The notes under the pieces are model-generated. The model was given only the letters and a program-made list of their open reading frames with translations. It had not been told where the DNA came from and did not search any database. From Sipunculus nudus (taxonomy: Eukaryota; Annelida; Sipuncula; Golfingiida; Sipunculidae): a stretch of 64,000 bases of DNA. The stretch covers positions 23,228,058 through 23,292,057 of the forward strand of contig CM049310.1 of NCBI GenBank assembly GCA_026874595.1, written 5' to 3'. Below, piece after piece: positions 62,901 through 64,000 of this stretch (position 1 is the first letter of the stretch; the number at the start of each line of letters is the position of its first letter). The translations under genes were made by a program, and so were the position numbers.

Positions 62901-63887
62901 AACACAATTAATTACAAATGACTAATGATTTCACCTGTCTCCAATCATTCACCTAATTTAAGTCAAATTCAATGTACAACAGGATCTGGTGTATAATTTG
63001 CCTTTGCAGGAAAATGTGCAGTTGCAGATTCAAGGATGGCAAATAAAACATTAGAATAAAACCTGCATACACATGAGACCTGTGAGTCATGATGCTCAGC
63101 CTGTATGGACTATTTGGGTTAGTTGCTTATCATATAACTGACTAACAAAGAGAACAGGACAACTGCTGAGTAAGCAGTGGGCAGTGTTACAAGAAAATGA
63201 ATGCTGAAACCAGAATATAGCAAGAAGCATAAATCTTGAAGCAACTCTAACGTATGATGATAATTTTCAGCGACCTGGTATCAGGCTTAAGCTGTAGCTG
63301 TGTGTTGACCGCAGATCTGTGGTTATAACAGTTGTAGAGTTGCTTTTACCCTTGACCTTCTGTCTTGATCTACATACTTACTGCACAGGTCTTTTGAAGC
63401 TCTTCTAAACCTGTGGGTCTGTGTGCATACATGAAGAGAATGATAAAGCTGTTTCCATATAGATTAAAAATTTATTCAACAAAACTTACAATAATTTGAC
63501 AAATTACTTTAGGGAAAATTTGATGTTTTCAACAAAGACCCTGTTGAAAAATAATTATCTCACATAAGAGGTGGTAAAAAATATCTGAGGGGCCTGTGCA
63601 GCTTAAACAGTTGTAAAATGTGCCCTGTTATATCATAACATCTGTTAACTGACAGCTGGATCATCAGAGGATCACCCCTGAACCCTGTCAACTAACTCTC
63701 CCTAGAGTTAAAATGTCAAATTGAATAACTCACCCTGTAGCTGCCGTTTGGGTTGAGAGCGCAATATTATTGTTTCCATGGCGACATCCAACCTTGGAAC
63801 ACTGACACAACTAGGGGGCAGCATAATCTCCCTTAAACAACCAAAACTGCACTCTGCAGGTAAACTCTTGTAACATGTGGCGTGGGC
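27215..63887 (-). CDS. DGKQ: Diacylglycerol kinase theta-like gene, 17 exons, 5' partial
   Basis: Diacylglycerol kinases convert diacylglycerol to phosphatidic acid with ATP at membranes, ending DAG signalling. Seventeen minus-strand exons with GT-AG borders join in consistent phase into 2,277 nt (758 residues plus TGA). In order: the end of a C1 zinc finger (H2-x2-C5-x7-C13), a charged linker (about 52-93), RA-type regions (about 94-150 and 197-300), a further conserved segment (about 300-372), the DAGK catalytic domain (about 373-510; GGDGT at 439-443, PLGTGNDLAR at 469-478), the DAGK accessory domain (about 530-690) and a polybasic tail (722-731). C1 plus RA plus catalytic is the theta layout. 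Vertebrate theta is about 940 residues, so the start codon and the first two and a half C1 domains lie beyond the right edge. Exon joins rest on splice consensus, phase and family knowledge, not on transcripts. Confidence 0.93.
28110..28208 (-). CDS. DGKQ: DGKQ exon: VDGEPW strand
   Basis: 99 bp, phase 0 to phase 0. Acceptor TTATTTCAG, donor GTAAGT. It encodes [18 protein letters not shown], the conserved final strands of DAG kinases before the basic tail. Confidence 0.96.
28257..30041 (+). mobile_element. Family E element, copy A, in DGKQ intron
   Basis: The head GTGACCCGTGGGTCATGACG resembles the L head. The tail is GATCGCTATAGCTCAG, TCAGCTGAGCTAAAAAT. Inside, a unit of about 330-340 bp with GGTGGCGCCAC repeats from 29,014, 29,343 and 29,684. 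A second copy lies at 45,382-50,450, interrupted. No protein recognised. Confidence 0.65.
31195..31360 (-). CDS. DGKQ: DGKQ exon: DAGK accessory domain end
   Basis: 166 bp, phase 2 to phase 0. Acceptor TTTCAG, donor GTAAGT. It encodes [21 protein letters not shown] and the [13 protein letters not shown] helix, all standard DAGK accessory-domain blocks. Confidence 0.96.
31679..31871 (-). repeat. DGKQ: Three copies of an exon end with its splice donor
   Basis: The 50-bp 3' end of the accessory-domain exon and its GTAAG donor occur at 31,817-31,870 (the real exon end), 31,756-31,800 and 31,681-31,735, spaced 61 and 75 bp. The two intronic copies keep CAG/GTAAG but have lost parts of the coding match. 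They look like decoy donors. Confidence 0.8.
31819..31974 (-). CDS. DGKQ: DGKQ exon: DAGK accessory domain middle
   Basis: 156 bp, phase 2 to phase 2. Acceptor CTTGTTAG, donor GTAAGG. It encodes [13 protein letters not shown] and the [11 protein letters not shown] strand. The last approximately 50 bp and the donor are duplicated twice in the following intron. Confidence 0.96.
32373..32576 (-). CDS. DGKQ: DGKQ exon: start of DAGK accessory domain
   Basis: 204 bp, phase 2 to phase 2. Acceptor TGTTACAG, donor GTAAGG. It encodes RWTVIFHP, an acidic Asn/Thr-rich insert, then [18 protein letters not shown], the signature of the DAGK accessory domain. Confidence 0.96.
32725..33141. mobile_element. 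MITE with ~30-bp inverted ends
   Basis: Left end ATGCTGCATTCGTTACC. Right end GGTAACGAACGCAGCAT. GAACAGATGGTAC-like sequence extends the inverted match. The host sequence CTGATATTTGCCAATT occurs just left of it and twice just right of it. Two short ORFs that begin alike on opposite strands are products of the inverted ends. Confidence 0.65.
33415..33707. mobile_element. Family M MITE, copy A, at a DGKQ splice donor
   Basis: Inverted ends: GATATGGTTCTCAGGCACC (33,426-33,444) and GGTGCCTGAGAACCATACC (33,672-33,690). Outside these are GCCCAAAAAAA on the left and a T-run ending GCC on the right. TTA flanks both sides (33,411-33,413 and 33,708-33,710). The right TTA is also the TAA of the exon's GTAAGG donor. 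Confidence 0.75.
33712..33820 (-). CDS. DGKQ: DGKQ exon: catalytic domain end
   Basis: 109 bp, phase 1 to phase 2. Acceptor TTTCCAG. It encodes [13 protein letters not shown] and the LNLLRDV helix of the DAGK catalytic domain. The donor GTAAGG is made partly from the target-site duplication and end of a MITE that lies directly downstream. Confidence 0.96.
34160..34335 (-). repeat. Dispersed repeat, inverse copy at 3.18-3.35 kb
   Basis: Matches 3,180-3,350 in inverse orientation (GCAAATATTTTCGTCA-like block, CTGGCAAGCCAGTAATCTGG, AATGAGGCGTTGTC). It lies in the intron between the two catalytic-domain exons. No coding. Confidence 0.6.
35200..35348 (-). CDS. DGKQ: DGKQ exon: catalytic core with GGDGT
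   Basis: 149 bp, phase 2 to phase 1. Acceptor TCTACAG, donor GTATGT. It encodes [16 protein letters not shown], the ATP-binding glycine motif, and ends in the [11 protein letters not shown] strand that is completed by the next exon. All expected catalytic glycines and the aspartate are present. Confidence 0.97.
35781..35932 (-). CDS. DGKQ: DGKQ exon: start of DAGK catalytic domain
   Basis: 152 bp, phase 0 to phase 2. Acceptor TTTCAG, donor GTATGC. It encodes [15 protein letters not shown], the hallmark opening strand and glycine turn of the DAGK catalytic fold, and ends in the conserved NGGPLPG. Confidence 0.97.
36827..36984 (-). CDS. DGKQ: DGKQ exon: segment before the catalytic domain
   Basis: 158 bp, phase 1 to phase 0. 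Acceptor TTTCAG, donor GTAGGT. It encodes a beta strand (GSLVLQY), the helix [11 protein letters not shown] and the [10 protein letters not shown] strand. With the previous exon this reads as a beta-alpha-beta module just N-terminal to the kinase domain. Confidence 0.94.
37302..37449 (-). CDS. DGKQ: DGKQ exon: RA end and AVYVANLP segment
   Basis: 148 bp, phase 0 to phase 1. Acceptor TTTCACAG, donor GTAAGA. It encodes the RFYLRQ end of the RA domain and the [11 protein letters not shown] strand-turn that opens the next conserved segment of theta kinases. Confidence 0.95.
37950..38063 (-). CDS. DGKQ: DGKQ exon: RA domain middle; source of the 80-bp array
   Basis: 114 bp, phase 0 to phase 0 (38 codons). 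Acceptor TATTTACAG, donor GTTTGT (weaker than its neighbours). It encodes [12 protein letters not shown] and the DELPWQVMQ stretch of the RA domain. The first 55 bp of this exon and its acceptor are the sequence repeated about 72 times in the intron immediately upstream, so this is the only copy continuing into unique coding sequence. Confidence 0.93.
38064..43850 (-). repeat. DGKQ: 80-bp tandem array of a splice acceptor plus exon start (~72 copies)
   Basis: The unit on the minus strand is ATAGATATGCTGAATATATT, then TACAG, then 55 bp matching the start of the RA-domain exon at 38,063. Period is 80 bp over about 5.8 kb, so about 72 copies. Each keeps the AG acceptor and most of the exonic sequence, with variants in the second and third codon blocks. 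80 is not a multiple of 3. Read on from a unit's acceptor in the exon frame, the next unit gives a stop (TGA) at its ninth codon. No consensus donor is present in the unit, so units should not be included as cassette exons. Confidence 0.95.
38641..43757 (-). repeat. Higher-order tandem duplication of 32 array units
   Basis: About 38,641-41,197 and 41,198-43,757 carry the same order of unit variants (for example the CAGGATATC, GGTGCAACATCAC and CATTCGCATC variants) with near identity. The offset is 2,557-2,560 bp, with a 3-bp deletion near 39,614 in the left copy accounting for the difference. Confidence 0.85.
44570..44675 (-). CDS. DGKQ: DGKQ exon: RA domain start
   Basis: 106 bp, phase 2 to phase 0. 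Acceptor TTTTTTGTAG, donor GTAAGA. It encodes [17 protein letters not shown] and a helix ending RKFGLE, the first strands and helix of the Ras-association domain. The intron before it (7.5 kb) holds the nested transposon stack; the intron after it (6.5 kb) holds the 80-bp array. Confidence 0.93.
44863..44951. repeat. (TA)n microsatellite near the RA-domain exon
   Basis: About 44 TA units with one TG interruption, about 190 bp upstream (gene sense) of the exon at 44,570-44,675. Confidence 0.95.
45494..48472. mobile_element. Family M MITE, copy B, inside E
   Basis: Left end GGCCAAAATAAAA at about 45,492. Inner inverted repeats GGTATGGTTCTCAGGCACT (48,153-48,171) and GGTGCCTGAGAACCATACC (48,437-48,455), then a T-run ending GGCC. 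Element L sits between the left A-run and GGTATGG. Confidence 0.65.
45506..48152 (+). mobile_element. Family L element, copy B, inside M
   Basis: Head ACAAGGGACCTATGGGTCAC. Tail (GGAC)n at 48,042-48,100, then CTATAGCTCAG and CAGCTGAGCTAAAAA. From about 46,235 the body follows copy A (14.6-16.47 kb) block by block, including both of the 670-680-bp internal units. It is shorter than copy A towards the left. Confidence 0.65.
50606..51112 (+). mobile_element. Element X, in M copy C
   Basis: Head ACTAGAATATCAGCAAAAGC with the dyad AGCTGAT-like and CCTCAGCC. Tail AGCCCTTCAGCC, TAAGGCTGATGGCT and an A-run. Same plan as L and E (dyad at the head, stem-loop plus A-run at the tail) but a different sequence. 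It separates two pieces that together resemble the interior of M. Confidence 0.45.
51272..52110 (+). repeat. Repeat with ~150-bp GGTGGCGCCACC units
   Basis: Begins ACTAGAATACGGGTAGTCC, similar in its first bases to element X. It holds four to five units with AGGTGGCGCCACCTGTCAT-like modules (51,425; 51,575; 51,700; 51,840) each followed by ACATGCAAAATTTCAGGAG. Ends about 40 bp before the DGKQ exon at 52,150. Confidence 0.55.
52150..52291 (-). CDS. DGKQ: DGKQ exon: inter-RA segment
   Basis: 142 bp, phase 1 to phase 2. Acceptor TTTCAG, donor GTGAGC. A GTAAGG a few bases earlier could also serve as donor but would break the frame with the next exon. It encodes a Arg/Asp-rich stretch ending in a GYIKVYPG motif that leads into the RA domain. 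Confidence 0.9.
52718..52790 (-). CDS. DGKQ: DGKQ exon: first RA-type region, part 2
   Basis: 73 bp, phase 0 to phase 1. Acceptor CCCTGCAG, donor GTAAGA. It encodes an ALRTFHI helix and a YYLAEV strand that complete the small ubiquitin-like fold started in the preceding exon. Confidence 0.9.
53341..53435 (-). CDS. DGKQ: DGKQ exon: first RA-type region, part 1
   Basis: 95 bp, phase 1 to phase 0. A long T-run and CAG acceptor precede it; donor GTAAGT. It encodes a [11 protein letters not shown] segment followed by a TVAVP strand, as in the ubiquitin-like fold N-terminal to the main RA domain of theta kinases. Confidence 0.9.
53556..54214. mobile_element. hAT-type MITE with 8-bp target duplication
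   Basis: Left end TAGTGGTGGGCCGAC, right end GTCGGTTCC inverse with ACCACCACTA. It is flanked by GTTACAAT (53,548-53,555) and GTTACAGT (54,215-54,222), a 7-of-8 match. Ends of TAGTGGTGG type and an 8-bp duplication are hAT hallmarks. Inside, CGAT-rich inverted pairs near both ends; no transposase. Confidence 0.8.
55095..55210 (+). repeat. Two copies of an ~80-bp repeat
   Basis: AATGTCATATTTTGCTTGTT and AATGTCATGTTTTGCTTGTT, each followed by CCATGAT and a (TA)n tract. Intron sequence, no coding. Confidence 0.6.
57520..57770 (-). repeat. Dispersed repeat, inverse copy of 9.6-9.8 kb
   Basis: Shares CATTTTGGAAATGGGCCAA-like, GATCCGAATTC-like and AATGAACCTGGGAATA-like blocks with the inverse of 9,590-9,815. 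Intron sequence, no coding. Confidence 0.55.
58222..58347 (-). CDS. DGKQ: DGKQ exon: charged linker
   Basis: 126 bp, phase 1 to phase 1. Acceptor TACACAG, donor GTATGT. It encodes a Ser-rich then Glu/Lys/Arg/Asp-rich low-complexity segment (residues about 52-93), probably a disordered linker between the C1 and RA regions. The sequence is not conserved enough to name alone; phase and position assign it. Confidence 0.82.
59394..59846. mobile_element. MITE with 18-bp inverted ends
   Basis: Left end CAGGGTTGCCAGCAGTCA, right end TGACTGCTGGCAACCCTG, an exact inverted match, followed inside by TTCCCTGACTTT on both sides. AGATC lies on both flanks (59,389-59,393 and 59,847-59,851). A half copy with the same right end is at about 25,160-25,240. 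Confidence 0.8.
60304..60540 (+). repeat. Two copies of a 121-bp repeat
   Basis: CTACTGATGTTAAATTTCAT starts at 60,321 and 60,442; both are followed by ACCTGTGGTCATATTTTTA-like and TTGCCTTATTTTGTTCAAAC blocks. Intron sequence. Confidence 0.8.
62147..62152 (-). CDS. DGKQ: Candidate 6-nt microexon of DGKQ
   Basis: On the minus strand a pyrimidine-rich tract ending TTTGACAG is followed by TGCCAG and then a perfect GTGAGT donor. Including these 6 nt between the flanking exons (phase 1 to phase 1) would add Val-Pro and keep the frame. The flanking exons also join correctly without it, so it may be an alternative microexon, a recursive-splicing site (CAG/GTGAGT) or chance. Confidence 0.4.
63734..63887 (-). 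CDS. DGKQ: DGKQ exon: end of last C1 domain
   Basis: 154 bp, phase 0 in, phase 1 out. Preceded by a TTTCAG acceptor and followed by the GTGAGT donor. It encodes H-x2-C-x7-C, the closing zinc ligands of a C1 domain, then the conserved CxFGxLR and LPPS stretch that follows C1 in theta kinases. This is the first coding exon inside the window; upstream exons lie past the right end. Confidence 0.88.
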
Positions 63888-64000
63888 CTGAAATACAAGA
63901 GAAAATTACATTAACAACATGACAGTCTGCAACACTAGCCACTGCATTTATGTATCTGTAAAAAAATTCTTGGTCAAACATTCACATGCATATTTAACCA

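Larger units (their letters stand above)
58348..63733. other. DGKQ intron after the C1 exon
   Basis: Holds the candidate microexon, one MITE, a 121-bp pair and orphan E/L-like heads at about 60,084 (ACAAGGTGCCAATGGGTCAT) and 63,073 (GAGACCTGTGAGTCATGATG). No other exon was needed to keep phase. Confidence 0.55.

Overview
This is a eukaryotic, AT-rich, repeat-dense metazoan window with one recognisable host gene. The long introns, GT-AG exon borders, many microsatellites and non-autonomous transposons exclude a bacterial or organellar source. A lophotrochozoan, most likely a bivalve mollusc, is my inference from the style of the dispersed repeats: ACAAGxGACC heads, A-ended stem-loop tails, and an ACTAGATGTGTCG-type element.

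Host gene. A diacylglycerol kinase theta (DGKQ-like) gene lies on the minus strand from 63,887 down to a stop at 27,215-27,217. I traced 17 coding exons whose splice phases all agree, plus a candidate 6-nt microexon. They encode about 758 residues: the end of the last C1 zinc finger, a charged linker, two RA-type regions, the DAGK catalytic domain (GGDGT and PLGTGNDLAR), the DAGK accessory domain and a short polybasic C-terminus. The 5' part (start codon, first C1 domains, promoter) is beyond the right edge.

Regions. 1-3.7 kb: AT-rich sequence with microsatellites. 3.75-6.8 kb: a decayed minus-strand LINE. 7.5-9.4 kb: an element with terminal inverted repeats. 10.0-11.1 and 18.7-19.5 kb: short degenerate repeats, many carrying a GGTGGCGCCACC-like module. 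11.8-16.6 kb: a tandem repeat interrupted by a 4-kb element (family L). 20.2-21.0 kb: a pogo/Tigger-like MITE holding a 3x180-bp element. 25.9-27.2 kb: a 109-bp satellite that abuts the DGKQ stop codon. 27.2-63.9 kb: DGKQ exons, with introns full of repeats.

Most unusual features. (i) An approximately 72-copy, 80-bp tandem array (38.06-43.85 kb). Each unit carries the splice acceptor and first 55 bp of a DGKQ exon, so one intron holds about 72 decoy acceptors. (ii) In the same gene, the donor end of another exon is triplicated, and the post-stop satellite repeats a donor-like GTGAGT. (iii) A MITE whose target-site duplication is part of a DGKQ 5' splice site. (iv) A Russian-doll insertion at 45.4-51.3 kb, at least four levels deep, in the intron before the RA domain. 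No rRNA, tRNA, CRISPR array or operon was found.
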